From NCBI GenBank assembly GCA_946122785.1, contig CAMGYJ010000006.1, positions 46,086,066 through 46,150,065 on the forward strand: a DNA stretch of 64,000 bases, read 5' to 3'. How positions within the stretch are numbered: position 1 is the stretch's first letter; the number at the start of each line of letters is the position of its first letter. This document shows, piece by piece, positions 45,164 to 56,369 of this stretch. The DNA is from Linum tenue (lineage: Eukaryota; Streptophyta; Magnoliopsida; Malpighiales; Linaceae). Made by a program: the position numbers and the translations under genes. Under the pieces are notes generated by a model. It was not told where the DNA came from. It worked only from the letters and a program-made list of their open reading frames with translations, and made no database searches.

Positions 45164-46383
45164 CTAAGTTTCGGTCCACCCCAGAACCTCCTTGAAGTTG
45201 AGGTTCTCATTAATGAGGTGAAGTCTCAAGTCACGAGCATGTGATGTGATAAGTGATGAAGATGGCTCATGTATTCGAGGAAGATGAAGTCTCCACTCTC
45301 GAGACCTCTCCTTCGCGTCTGCTCTTGTCTCATTGCCCCAAACCAGATAAGTTATATTCGATTGACCACCATCGCATCCACCAAGAGGGATCGATGTTGA
45401 TGTGGTCTTGGTATGGCAAAGAGACACTGCAAATGGGTCCTTACCAAGCAGCTCCTCGAGGTTTGGTGGAGATATCACATGTAACTCATGGCCTGTGCAT
45501 GCCTCTTCCACCTCAACTTCATCCTCAGCCTGGACACCACTTGCTTCTTCAACCCCCTTCCTTCATGAAAATGTGGTCTCTCCCCGTGGAAAAGATCAAG
45601 AACTTCTTCTTCTTTGCTTTCTTCCTCATCCTCCACAACTTCTTCCCTCACCCTTTCTCACTCTTCTCCTTCTAGCACAGATTGGAGAGCAAGTCGCCTT
45701 GTAATTTCTTCAATGAGATCATCTTGCATCTCCTCGCTCGGGCCCAGCATGTCAGAGTGGAAATAGGAAATGTTGTGATATACCACCAGAGGATACACTT
45801 GATCATGATTATCATGGGAGCTTTCCGTGACAAATTTTGTATGCTCCTCAACATCCTCATGATTGCTCTCTTCTTCCTCCTCCTCTACTTGTATGGCAGC
45901 ATAAATGTTGTCTTGAGAAAACTGTGCACAAGCTTTCTCAATGACCTCTATGTGCTTCTTTATGCTCCGAAGGGTATCCTTTGTTTCACGGGGAAAGGAG
46001 AAGTCAGTTTGGGCCATGGCCTGGATATGAGGATCCATCTCTGGAAAGGATCTCTCAGGTACTCGAGCAATCTGCTCCACGAGAAGCCTCAAGTGATAGT
46101 TTGGATCTGGTTGTGGAGTGTAGCATGGCTCTGCTGGATGGCCCGTGAATGTTGTGGCTAAATCAAGATCTGATGGCCCTTCTAGTTGTGGGAGGAATTC
46201 TTCTTGATAATGAGATTATTCTTGAAATACCCAAGGGTCTAATTGTTCTTCCTAGTAGGGGGGTTGATACTGAAACCCGACTCCATAGTCTTCTCCTCCT
46301 TGGGTGCTCCAGGAAGTCTCGGGGTAATACCACTCGTGTGGTGGTGGATACCCCCAATGGTTGGAGAAGCCTTGAGAATCCAT
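45164..46383 (-). pseudogene. Acidic gag-like ORF of element B (broken)
   Basis: It starts at the ATG on 46383 (MDSQGFSNHWGYPPPHEWYY). Stops near 46254 and 46221 and a frame change after 45658 interrupt it. The N-terminus is Tyr/Pro/Gln-rich with QYQPPY. The middle (45658-46092) is acidic, with a Cys-Ala motif (KACAQFSQ) and EEEEEES. The C-terminal piece (45164-45511) carries NLEELLGKDPFAVSLC, IPLGGCDGGQSN, WGNE, IHEPSS and ARDLRLHL..ENLNFKEVL, shared with E. It is the only protein of this element; a gag-like role is inferred from position. Confidence 0.68.
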
Positions 46384-46503
46384 GTATCAGATCTGCACCA
46401 ACGAAAACAAAATACCCAAGTGAAAAGCAAGGGTGGTAAAGAGAGGATGCATAAAAGTAAATGGTAAAGAAACAGACTTTCACGTTTCTACAATAACCTA
46501 GAG

Positions 46504-46522
46504 TCCCCTGGCAATTGCGCCA
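46504..46522 (-). other. Primer-binding site of B (tRNA-Asp type, diverged)
   Basis: The minus strand reads TGGCGCAATTGCCAGGGGA, just inside the LTR end at 46529. Confidence 0.75.
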
Positions 46523-46528
46523 AAAACT

Positions 46529-47696
46529 TGACACACTAAAACACAACACCAAACTGCGACCAAGTGTAATCGGAGTCCAGAAATGCACTAAAGTGGCCAG
46601 CTCTATTTGTCAACCCGGGGTCTAGATCTACTGCCTACTCTGTGATTATCTATTATCTAGCAAACTCACTCAAGTGATTGTGATTTAACTAAAAGTAGTA
46701 AGAAAGCAGGAAATGTTTCAAAGTTCTTAAGCAAGGGAAGAGTCACTCGGGAATGAGTCCCCCTAGCTCCTTAGTTAGGTAGAGGTTGTAATTACCCTGG
46801 GTTGATTAACTGTTGATTAAACTGCGAAAGATCCGACAGTAGCTTGGAATCTCTTAAGCTGACCAAGCCCTCTTAGGCAGGCTAACCGGCAGGCGACTAA
46901 CCTTCACCGGGATAAACTGCTGAGGCAATAAGCACAGAACTCCACTACTGGAATTGGGTTCCAGTACAGAGCAGTAAATCGATCATACTCATAGAGATGA
47001 GGATATTCTGCTCTAGGATGTCGATCTTCACTCCTTGGGATGCAATCTGGGCTTCAATGGTGAGAAATCTACTCCAAATAGCCCCTAGGGTTTGTTCTTC
47101 GCACTTTCTCTCTCTAAAGCTCTGTTTTTTGCTCAAAAACTCGATTCCCTCTCCTTTGGCTCGAATCTGCCTCAAAAACCCGATTCTGGGCGAAATACGG
47201 TCGTAATTCCTCCATGCCCGTATTTCGCCCAAAATGCGCGTTTTGATTAAGTTTCAGCGCATCCAAGGCTCCTCTCGGCAGTGAAAATACGGGCATGGGA
47301 GCGAAAATACAGTCGTATTTCTCCTGCCCTCATTTCTTCCTCCTCTCCTGTTTAATGCTTTCTTTCTCCCTCAACCGGACTCTGAATCACTCGCCGTTTG
47401 ATCCCAGACGCTCGTAGTCTCGTCCTCTTTCTTTTCATGAGAAGATTCCATAATTATTTGTCCATAATATGAGGTAGAAATTCATTCTTCCTCAGGTCAT
47501 TCTCGAGTTTCTTCTCCCAAATTGCCAAATGATCTCCTATTGACTTGAAACTTGCGCCTATTCATCCCTTTATTTGCTAGGACCTGAAATATGACAAAAT
47601 AACACAACCTAGCGTAAAATTGGCCAAGACACCACAAATTTGAGCCAAAACGGTTAAGAAACTAGGGTGCAAACATGTGAAAATACGACGCTATCA
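46529..47696 (-). repeat. 5' LTR of element B (1168 bp, internal deletion)
   Basis: Compared with the 3' LTR, about 277 bp (equivalent to 29451-29726) are missing between 46982 and 46984. The 13-bp inverted repeat of the other LTR is kept at 47188-47200 / 47218-47230. Confidence 0.88.
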
Positions 47697-48236
47697 TTAT
47701 CCCTAACACATGGAACTAGGGTTCTTCATACCCAAGTGAGAGAGGGTTCTACTCCATAGAGAGAGAGAGGGAAACATAAAACAAAGCAGTCATACTTATC
47801 AAGATGGGAAGAATCTACTCTAGGACGATAGTCTTCACTCCAAGGATGAAATCCAAGCTTGATTGATGAAACCCAGCTCCAAAATCACCTCTAGGGTGTG
47901 TTCTTTGCACTTTCTCTCTCTAGGAGTCTGTTTCTAGCTCTAAAAATTGATCTCGCTCTCTTTGGCTGAAATCTTCCTTTAATTCGAGATTAGGCAAAAC
48001 ACGATCGAGGGCACGACCGTGTTTTGCTTCTGCTCGCCTGTGTTTTGCCCCTAGTATGGCAAACACGCTCGCGTCACTCTTAAAATACGGTCGTACCCAT
48101 GACGTGGCACGACCGTGTTTTGTACCCATGGCACCCGTGTTTTGGATCCTCAGCAGCCCTCACGACACGCCCTCGGCAGTAAAAACACTAACGGGGGCGA
48201 GATGAAACACGGCCGTGTTTTTAGGGAAGGGAAATT
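47697..48236 (-). repeat. A 3' LTR, inner part
   Basis: Continues 28994. It includes AAACACGGCCGTGTTT (48205-48220, perfect palindrome) and breaks off at 48236 into gag sequence. Confidence 0.8.
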
Positions 48237-49368
48237 GAGGGACATACTCCTTCACCACTGGTTGGGCTTAGAAGCAGGCACCTCAACCTCCTTCTCCATT
48301 TCTTTTTCAACAGTTGGAAATGTCGAAGCATGTCTCTCTCCTGCTTGTCTGGCCGGGACAGGTGGGTCTGCAGTCACTTTGTCGCTCCTTGTAGTGATAG
48401 CATTGAAGTGGCATTCGCGTCCTTCGGATTAGGAATGGTATGACCCGACAAGGTACCCGGAGCCCTTTGTGCCACTGCTTGAGCCGCCACACTCCTCAGC
48501 TGGGTATGGATATCCTGCAAAACAGCCTATGTGTTTCTCTGGCCAGCTTTAAGAGCCAGGAATTTACTCGAGACCTTTTCCATGAACTGCTCCATAGTGT
48601 TGAATTTATTAGCACTGGAACTGGCAAGAGAACCCACCAAGTCCCGCAGCTCAGCTATCAGATCATTCTGCACTTGGGTTGGAGGGGCTGCACCTAGCTG
48701 CTAGAAAGGTCGCGGCTGTGGTTAAGCAGCATGCCCCTGCATGGGCCGGTAGAGAGACTACTGCAGTTGCTGGAATTGCCCCTGCCTAGGCTGATATTGC
48801 GGTCTCTGGAAGCCTGGAGGTCCTGGGGAGATTGATGGCTTAAGCTTATTTCCACTCCAGGAGAAGTTGGGATGCTGGCCCCACCCCTCGTTATACGTGT
48901 TGTTGTAGGGGTCATTGCGCCTAGCATTGTTGATGAAGTTCACCTGCTCCTGGGTGTAGTCGACTACCTCATCGCCTGACAGTCTTCCACAGTATGATGG
49001 GTGCTCTCGCACCACTGGCAATGCATCGCCTGTTGTTGTCCTGTCCCTGGGACCATCCCAGAACGATCAATGGCTGAGACCAGCTTTGATACCACCTGCA
49101 CCAGCTCAGAAGACGGGGTGGCCACAACATGCACACCCCGACCTAGTGCTCGTCTCGATCTCCTAGAAGTTCCCCAATCATATCCCTGCTTTGCCATGTC
49201 TTCAAAGAGTCGATTCAGCTGTGGCGGGGTCTTGGTTCGCATGTTCCCGCCGCAGGACGAGTCAATCAGCTGCTTATCTTCTGGGAAGAGGGCGTGGTAG
49301 AAAGTGCCCACCTTGAAGGCGTCATTGAACCCATGATAGGGACACTTCAGGAAAAGACTGGTGTATCT
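48237..49368 (-). pseudogene. Gag fragment of element A
   Basis: On the minus strand it corresponds to element C gag from about 34205 to 35320: YTSLFLKCPYHGFNDAFKVG, then CQWCESTHHTVEDC (intact CCHC knuckle), the Pro/Gln-rich linker and the start of the pre-protease segment. Frame breaks occur near 48964 and 48758. Both edges are deletion junctions with LTR sequence. Confidence 0.85.
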
Positions 49369-49926
49369 TTCCCAAGTGAGAGAGGGTTCTACTCCATAGA
49401 GAGAGAGGGGAACAGAAAACAAATCAGTCATACTCATAAAGATGGGAAGAATCTGCTCTGTGATGATAATCTTCACTCCAAGGATGAAATCCAAGCTTGA
49501 TTGATGACACCCAGCTCCAAAATCACCTCTAAGGTGTGTTCTTTTCACTTTCTCTCTTTAGGACTCTGTTTCAAGCTCTGAAAATTGATCCCCCTCTCGC
49601 TTTGGCTGAAATCTTCCTTTAATCCGAGATTGGGAAATACACGGTGGAGTGCCCGCCCGTGTTTTGCCCCAAGTATGGCAAACACGCTCGCGTCGCTCCC
49701 AAAACACGGTCGTGCCCATGACGTGACACAACCGTATTTTGTACCCATGGCGCCTGTGTTTGGATCCTCAGCAGCCCTCACCGCCGTGTGTTTACTTTAG
49801 CGAGGGCCAGATTGAACACGACTGTGTTTTTAGGGTAGTCTGCCCGTGTATTTTACTGCCGAACTTGTTCCCCTATATTAAATGCTTCGTTTCTCCCTCG
49901 TCCTGACTCCGAATCCGTCACCATTT
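49369..49926 (-). repeat. A 5' LTR, part 1
   Basis: Starts at the CCCAAGTGAGAG word shared by the gag junction and the LTR, and runs to 49926, where element D interrupts it. It continues at 54796. Confidence 0.8.
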
Positions 49927-50890
49927 TGATAAGGCCCTAGATGGGACTTTAGTTTCCAGAATAGCGCAGCTACAAATTGAGCTTGCTCAATTCCAAGAAC
50001 TCGAGCAAAACAATGGGTTTTGTAGGCGGGTGGATGGTCGATTTCGCGTAATTCCACACAACGGAGAAAGACTCGAAATAGATAAATCGAAGCCTGGCCA
50101 CGATCAGCGTGAATAGCTGAACGATACAAGCACTCAAGCTGCTTAGAACTCTTCCTAAACAACTCTCAAACTCACGAAGCACAAGCTTTGTGAACCAAAC
50201 TCGGGTTTGTATTCCAATCAATAAAATCTGAGTTTTACAACGCGATTGATCAACATTAAATAGACCTACGTAACTAACAAGCTTAATACGGAAAACCAAT
50301 TCTCAAACAAACAAGGGAATAGAGTTCAAACAGAAAAGGGAAAACACTTAGACACAATCCTAGTCCGAAATGGATTCGGATTACCCCTTGCAAGATAGTC
50401 TTCTCGGCAGCTTCCATACGATCTTGCTCGCCTTCGTCGGAAGCCTTCCAAGTATGGTTTTGATCAACCAATGCCTCTACGTTGCTCTATGAAAATTGTA
50501 CTTTCATGTGGTTGCATTCGTGGAACTCGATTCTCCTTCAAACCAGTCGAACCAAGCTCCAAAAGTTGGTATCCAAGCTGTCTTCCAGACTTGGAGAATT
50601 CCTGGCAGTTTTCCAGATTCAGCATAGTGTTTTGAGCAGCTCGAAACTCGATCTTCCTGGCTTCCTCTTTAGCATCCAAGCATGTCCCATTGTAGAGGGT
50701 TATCCCATATTTCAAACTAGCCTTCAATTCTCCATTTCCATCGAGCCATTTGTAAGGAACGAGCTCGCAAAGTGACCTACCTGAAACTGTAGTAAGACTT
50801 AGCAAAAATTCAGAGTTAGCTAAAGGGAATGAGTTGGATTCTTTGTCCATCAATTGGAGACTAGGAACTGATCCAGGTGAGATCATATCA
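49927..50890 (-). repeat. 3' LTR of element D (964 bp)
   Basis: Plus strand TGATAAGGCC to CATATCA. The adjacent polypurine tract is the C run 50892-50904 (G run on the minus strand). Confidence 0.93.
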
Positions 50891-51271
50891 GCCCCCCCCC
50901 CCCCTCTTGAAAAAGTGTTGCCCTCAACACTTTGGCCTTCCTTTGCTCGAATCGTTCACAAAATTGAACCCAAACTGGATCTGGATATGGCTGCTCAAGC
51001 TCGAGTTTCTGACAACATAGTTCAGTGTTCATCGTGGAATGAGTTGGGGTTTTCGAGTTGAAGCATTCCCAGGCTAATTCAGGGACTCCAAGACCTTCTC
51101 CTTGATCCCAATTGACTTTCTGACCTGTCCACTTACCTCGAATCATCGCCACGATGGCCGAATCTTTGCCAGCTTCTTTCCTGCCATCATCGTTATTCAA
51201 ATTTTCCAAACCCAGAAAGTTCAATGGTAAATTGGGCGTTATGGATTCAGGAAACTTTGGGTCTAATTGAA

Positions 51272-52420
51272 CTATCGGAGAGCTTCCTGGGAAGGTTTTG
51301 AATGATTTTGCAGCAGTCGATCGAGTCGACTCTTCTCCAATCGTTCCACCCCATAAACCCAGTTTGTCATCGTGACTTCCCGTTTGTAGAGCACTTTTGG
51401 GTTGAATCGAGTTCGCCGACCCAGTGATCTTGGTTCCGTTCCAGCCTGCATCCGAGTTTCCTGAGATGATTTGGAGTGTGCCAACAGTTTCCACGAGGTC
51501 TGACCCACCGTCAAGGAATCCGACCAATTCTCCCTCTCTCTTACTCTGTTCTGACGGCGAGTTGTCGATTTGTTGCCGTCAATGAAGCTTCTCCTTTTTG
51601 ATGCTGTCAACATAAAACGATGGGCGACAAGATTAGCTTCCTGTGGTTCCTCCGAGGTTGCCACACTGGATTCCCCTTTCTGCCGACGTCGAATTGTTTC
51701 CAGATGTCGTTGATCATCTCGGACTTCGGCCGGGGTCATCGGTTTTAGCACGAACTTCTGGTTTCGATGCCGAAATTTGTAGCAGTTTGTTCCTCCGTCA
51801 TGGCATACCCCTCGATCAAATTGCCAAGGTTGGCCAAGCAGCAGATGATCAGCCTGCATCGGCGCCACATCGAATTGAATTTCATCTTCATAGCGCCCAA
51901 TTGCAAATGGAATTCTAGCCTGCTTGTTGACCTTAATGGCTCCGTAATCATTCAGCCAGTGTAATGTATAAGGTTCAGGATGTTTGCTAGTACTCAACCC
52001 GAGTTTCTTGACGATGTCAGAGCTTACTACATTTGTAGAGCTCCCACCATCTATGACGAGGGACAACAAGTTTCCCTTGACGCTGCATCGTGTATGAAAG
52101 AGGTTTTCCCTCTGTTCTGAGTTTGAATGAGCCTCAATGGTGAGTGCCCTTCGATTTACGCCGATGAGGTTTCCGAGCGGAGGAGGGGTCTCCATTTCAA
52201 GCTCCTCATCTACCTCTTCTCCTTCTGAGTTCTTCTCTTCCTCAGACACATATTCACCATCTCGAATTATCAGGGTCTTCACGTTTGCACATTGGCTTGC
52301 CTTGTGCCCCCGACCATGAGACTTTGAAGAATTGAATTGAAACCTTTGGGTTTTTGCAAGTTTGCGTACTTGTGTGAGCTTTGATGGATTCCAAGCTCGT
52401 TGAGCTCTTGTATCGATCAA
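51272..52420 (-). pseudogene. Protease region of element D
   Basis: The N-terminus has a degraded zinc knuckle (KSHGRGHKASQC; the first two Cys are missing). The retropepsin-like domain follows: LLSLVIDGGSSTNVVSSDIVKKLGL, the D-G-G-S variant seen in some plant Ty3 elements, then LHWLNDYGAIKVNKQARIPFAIG and DHLLLGQPW. The open frame then runs into sequence without recognisable domains; RT motifs never appear. 50907-51270 before the polypurine tract has only weak coding character. Confidence 0.72.
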
Positions 52421-52705
52421 GAACGCGTTGATCGTGGCCGGGCATCTATCCTTATATCAATTGAGCCTTTCCCCAGGTGTGGAATTGCACGTTTGATTCC
52501 GTTTTATCCAAACACCCAAGAACATCCTTGTTTTTTGTTAGAAATTCGTTTTAATCAAGCTCCTCATCTACCTCTTCTCCTTCTGAGCTCTTCTCTTCCT
52601 CAGACACATATTCACCATCTCGAGTTATCAGGGTCTTCAGGTTTTCACATTGGCTTGCCTTGTGCCCGCGACCATGACACTTGAAGCATTGAATTGAGCC
52701 TGGGG
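52198..52705 (-). repeat. Direct duplication around the zinc-knuckle region of D
   Basis: About 145 bp at 52198-52343 recurs at 52557-52703 (shared CTCCTCATCTACCTCTTCTC and CACATATTCACCATCTCGA). The right copy encodes an intact CFKCHGRGHKASQC knuckle, the left a degraded one. About 210 bp of unrelated DNA separates them. Confidence 0.75.
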
Positions 52706-53826
52706 ATCCTTCAAACTTGCCTTGGTATGCTGGAGTCACCTGCTTGGGAGCAATTTTGGGGTTTTCTGGCCGAATTGGAGCTGGACTTACCTCCAAAGAG
52801 TTATCTGTTGTACTTCGGTTGGAAAACCTCCTGTTCTTGGTCTGTTTCTCAATCTTGATGGCCAAATGCACTGCTTCCTCTAACTCGACGAATTGCCTGA
52901 GCTCTAGTTCTTGCCTGACGTCCCGATTTAGTCCATGAAGGAACCTGGAAATGGTGGATTCCCTATCTTCTCGGACATCTGCTCGCAATAGAAGCATCTC
53001 AAGCTACTTAAAGTACTCATCGACAGTCTTGCCCCCCTGCCGAATTGATTGAAGAGAGTCGAAGAGCTCTCTTTGGTAATACCCAGGGATAAATCGATCT
53101 CGCATCAATGTTCTTAGTTCGTCCCAGGTAGCAACTTGAGGCTGGGCATTGCGGCGGCGTCTCATCTGGGTCTGCTCCCACCATTTTGCAGCATAATCCG
53201 TGAACTCATACACCGCGAGCAATATCTTCTGTTGCTCCGTGTAATTCCCACACTGGAAGAAGATAAGGATCTTGCGCTCCCAGTCTAAGTAAGCTGCCGC
53301 ATTGCTTGTCCCTTGAAACGAAGGAATCGTTAGTTTAATTCCGCGAAGCTCAGTGATAGCGCCGTCAAACTCTGCTCCAGTGTTTCGTCGACCAAAATCT
53401 CTATTGCCCCGAACTCGCGTGTTGGGATCTCCTTCTGCGACAACCAATTGCCTTTCAACATTACATAGCCTCTCCTCTAGGACACGAGTGGCATCATTTG
53501 GGTCGTCTCGAGCTTCTTGGGTCACGACCATTTCTACCTCTGCTTCTTTGGTCGGTGATCTCATCCGTCCAGTCGTCGAGTAATGTGATCCAATTGCAAC
53601 TGAAAAGAGGCGGTCATCTGTGCTAGTAGCCTGAATTACCGCCATGGGATCCTCTTCCTTGGAATCTCCCATCAGGTTCTTTGTTTTGGAAGATTTATTC
53701 CTTGGTTCTGCACGTACAACTTCCGGGTCGTCGGAAACAGAGCCCTTCGACCGAGTCCAGCGCGTCGTTCCGGCAGCGTCTGCCTTCGTCTCGTCCACTG
53801 CATTTGAACCAGGCTCTGATACCACT
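52551..53826 (-). pseudogene. Gag of element D
   Basis: The minus-strand gag lies in two open pieces (from the LTR region to 53004, then 52997-52551) separated by a single stop. Visible blocks: FQGTSNAAAYLDWERKI, VYEFTDYAAKWWEQ, LRTLMRDRFIPGYYQRELFD, GGKTVDEYFK, FLHGLNRDVRQELELRQFVE, then CFKCHGRGHKASQC. This is a standard Ty3/gypsy gag followed by one zinc knuckle. Confidence 0.85.
53812..53824 (-). other. Primer-binding site of D (initiator tRNA-Met)
   Basis: The minus strand reads TGGTATCAGAGCC, two bases from the LTR. Confidence 0.9.
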
Positions 53827-54790
53827 TGATAAGGCCCTAGATGGGACTTCAGTTTCCAGAATAGCGCAGCTACGAATTGAGCTTGCTCAATTCCAAGAAC
53901 TCGAGCAAAACAAGGGGTTTTGTAGATGGGTGGATAGTCGATTTCGTGTAATTCCACACAATGGGGAAAGACTCGAAATAGATAAATCGAAGCCTGGCCA
54001 CTATCAGCGTGAATAGCTGAACGATACAAGCACTCAAGCTGCTTAGAACTCTTCCTAAACAACTCTCAAACTCACGAAGCACAAGCTTTGTGAACCAAAC
54101 TTGGGTTTGTATTCCAATCAATAAAATCTGAGTTTTACAACGGGATTGATCAACCTTAAATAGACCTACGTAACTAACATGCTTAATACGGAAAACCAAT
54201 TCTCAAACAAACAAGGAAATAGAGTTCAAACAGGAAAGGGAAAACACTTAGACACAATCCTAGTCCGAAACGGATTCGGATTACCCCTTGCAAGACAGTC
54301 TTCTCGGCAGCTTCCATACGATCTTGCTCGCCTTCGTCGGAAGCCTTCCAAGTATGGTTTTGATCAACCAATGCCTCTACGTTGCTCTATGAAAATTGTA
54401 ATTTCATGTGGTTGCATTCGTGGAACTTGATTCTCCTTCAAACCAGTCGAACCAAGCTCCAAAAGTTGGTATCCAAGCTGTCTTCCAGACTTGGAGAATT
54501 CCTGGCAGTTTTCCAGATTTAGCATAGTGTTTTGAGCAGCTCGAAAATCGTTCTTCCTGGCTTCCTCTCGAGCATCCAAGCATGTCCCGTTATAGAGGGT
54601 TATCCCATATTTCAAACTAGCCTTCAATTCTCCATTTCCATCGAGCCATTTGTAAGGAACGAGCTCGCACAGTCACCTACTTGAAACTGTAGTAACACTT
54701 AGCAAAAATTCAGAGTTAGCTAAAGGGAATGAGTTGGATTCTTTGTCCATCAATTGGAGACTAGGAACTGATCCAGGTGAGATCATATCA
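53827..54790 (-). repeat. 5' LTR of element D (964 bp)
   Basis: Same length and termini as 49927-50890. Confidence 0.93.
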
Positions 54791-54795
54791 CATTT

Positions 54796-55092
54796 GATCC
54801 CAGACGCTTGTAGTCTCGTACTTTTTCTTTTCATGACAAGATTGCATGATTCTTTTTCCATAAATGAGATAGAAATCCATTCTTCTTCAGGTCATGCCCC
54901 AGTTTCTTCTCCCGAATCGCCAATTGATATCCGATTGACTTGAAACTTGCGCCTAGCCTTTCATTCGACGCTTGGGACCTGAAATGTGACAAAATAGCAC
55001 AACCCAGCGTAAGATAGGCCAAAGGTGCATGACTAGGAGTCACAAACGGATAAGAAATAAGGGTGCAAACACGTGCAAATACATCGTTATCA
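54796..55092 (-). repeat. A 5' LTR, part 2
   Basis: Continues the LTR interrupted by element D (TTTGATCCCAGACGC). It ends ATCGTTATCA, followed by TSD GGTGT. Confidence 0.88.
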
Positions 55093-55097
55093 GGTGT

Positions 55098-56369
55098 CGA
55101 GTCTGATTCGAAAGATGTAGCTCAAGCTGAAAAGGAAGAAGACGATGTGATGGATGAGGAAACATATGACCCTAAGTGCTCGGGCATTATGTTTTCGGAA
55201 ACGGAGAAGATCCATTGGCGAAGAGAGTGGTGATCAGCTCTAATGGTGAAGATATTGGGGGAGAAGAGTATCGTATATTTCGCTAGCTAGACGTTTGAAT
55301 TCGCTCTGGGCTAGGAATGAGGAACTCCAAATATCAAATACGAGGAATGGCTATTTTCAGGTCAGATTTAGGAGCCAAAAAGACTATGATCATGCAACTG
55401 TGGCGGGGTTGTGACTCCTAGGAGAGATGTACCTCACGGTGCATCGGTGGTTCAAAGGCTTTAATCCATGGAAAACAGTTATCACACCGATAATGTTATG
55501 GGCCCAACTACCAGAGCTCCCGTGAGTTTATTAATAAGGAAGAAGTGATGAGAATTGCAGAGCGAATGAGTAAACCAGTCCGAGTAGATGGAGCCACAGA
55601 GTTGGTGCCAGAGGGAAATATGCAACAGTGTGTGTTGAAGTGGATCTAACCCAACTGATGTTATCCCAATACAAAATAGAAGGAGTGACATACTTAATAC
55701 AATATGAGGGTCTAGAACCTACTTACACAAATTGTCACATACGGTTAACCGCGAGTAGATGCCGGTGTAGGCTTATGAACCCAGCCATGGAAACATAGGA
55801 TAAACCACAAGAAGAGGTCGAATTGGTAAATGATCTTGCAAAAGGGTAGACGTATGGGGAATGGATGGTGGTAAAAAAGAAGGATCGACATAATGGACGA
55901 CGGGAGGGTAATGGAAAACAACATGGGTAGGGTCGAAATCAGCCCAACCGTTTCCAAGTAATATAAGATGAGAATGACGAGGGAGGCAAGAAGATTGAGT
56001 CAAACCAAGGGTAGAGCGGCAGTCGGCTGAGACTCCACAAGAAGTAAGTGAAGGAACACGTAATAATTCTCATGCAGAAATGCATGTGAAACCGAAACAA
56101 TCTCAAGACCCTATTATGACTAAGGATCACACCGAGCAAAGGTCTATGAAGCAGTGTATGGCCAAGAAAGGAAACTAAAAAGGTACAAAAGGTAATCAAA
56201 GGAGGCAAACTGGGAGCTCGGGGACGGTTACGAATAAACAGCAACAAGGGAAGAAACAAGGAAAGCCACCTGAAGCAGTAAAACCAACCTAGACGAATCA
56301 ACAAGAACTGAAAGCAGTAAGCATGAAAAATTATGATGGTGCGGGGAACCGATCCTCTTCGGTAGTTAA
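55098..56369 (+). pseudogene. LINE ORF1, remainder
   Basis: After the element A insertion the ORF1 frame resumes (an acidic run, then YDPKCSGIMFSETEKIHWRREW, the usual start of the ORF1 RNA-binding domain). It then decays through multiple stops and frame changes. Cys-containing pieces around 55730 may be the zinc-knuckle remnant. Confidence 0.6.

Larger units (their letters stand above)
28995..47696 (-). mobile_element. Element B: non-autonomous LTR retrotransposon, minus strand
   Basis: The flanks are ATATC (28990-28994) and TTATC (47697-47701), a 5-bp TSD with one change. It has a 3' LTR (28995-30439), a 3' UTR, the post-ORF hairpin, an acidic gag-like ORF, a PBS and a 5' LTR with an internal deletion (46529-47696). 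Without element C it is about 5.7 kb and lacks protease, RT and integrase. Its 3' UTR matches those of autonomous el.1 and C. Confidence 0.88.
49927..54790 (-). mobile_element. Element D: Ty3/gypsy gag-protease element without RT/integrase
   Basis: TSD CATTT lies at 49922-49926 and 54791-54795. The two 964-bp LTRs (about 31 differences by eye) flank a 2.9-kb interior with an initiator tRNA-Met PBS, gag, zinc knuckle and protease on the minus strand and a G-rich polypurine tract. No RT, RNase H or integrase is present, so it needed another element's enzymes. The gag type suggests a chromovirus-like lineage. Confidence 0.92.
28352..55092 (-). mobile_element. Element A: internally deleted Athila-like LTR element, minus strand
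   Basis: GGTGT flanks it at 28347-28351 and 55093-55097. On the minus strand the order is 5' LTR portion (54796-55092 plus 49369-49926), a gag piece (48237-49368), then a 3' LTR portion (47697-48236 plus 28352-28994). Each LTR lacks the part facing the gag piece, so two deletions removed PBS, gag start, pol and the inner LTR ends. Elements B and D are inserted in it. Confidence 0.85.

Noticed and set aside
48964..49548. Independent host gene on the minus strand
   Set aside because: It is collinear with element C gag and continues into LTR sequence; it is the gag remnant of element A.
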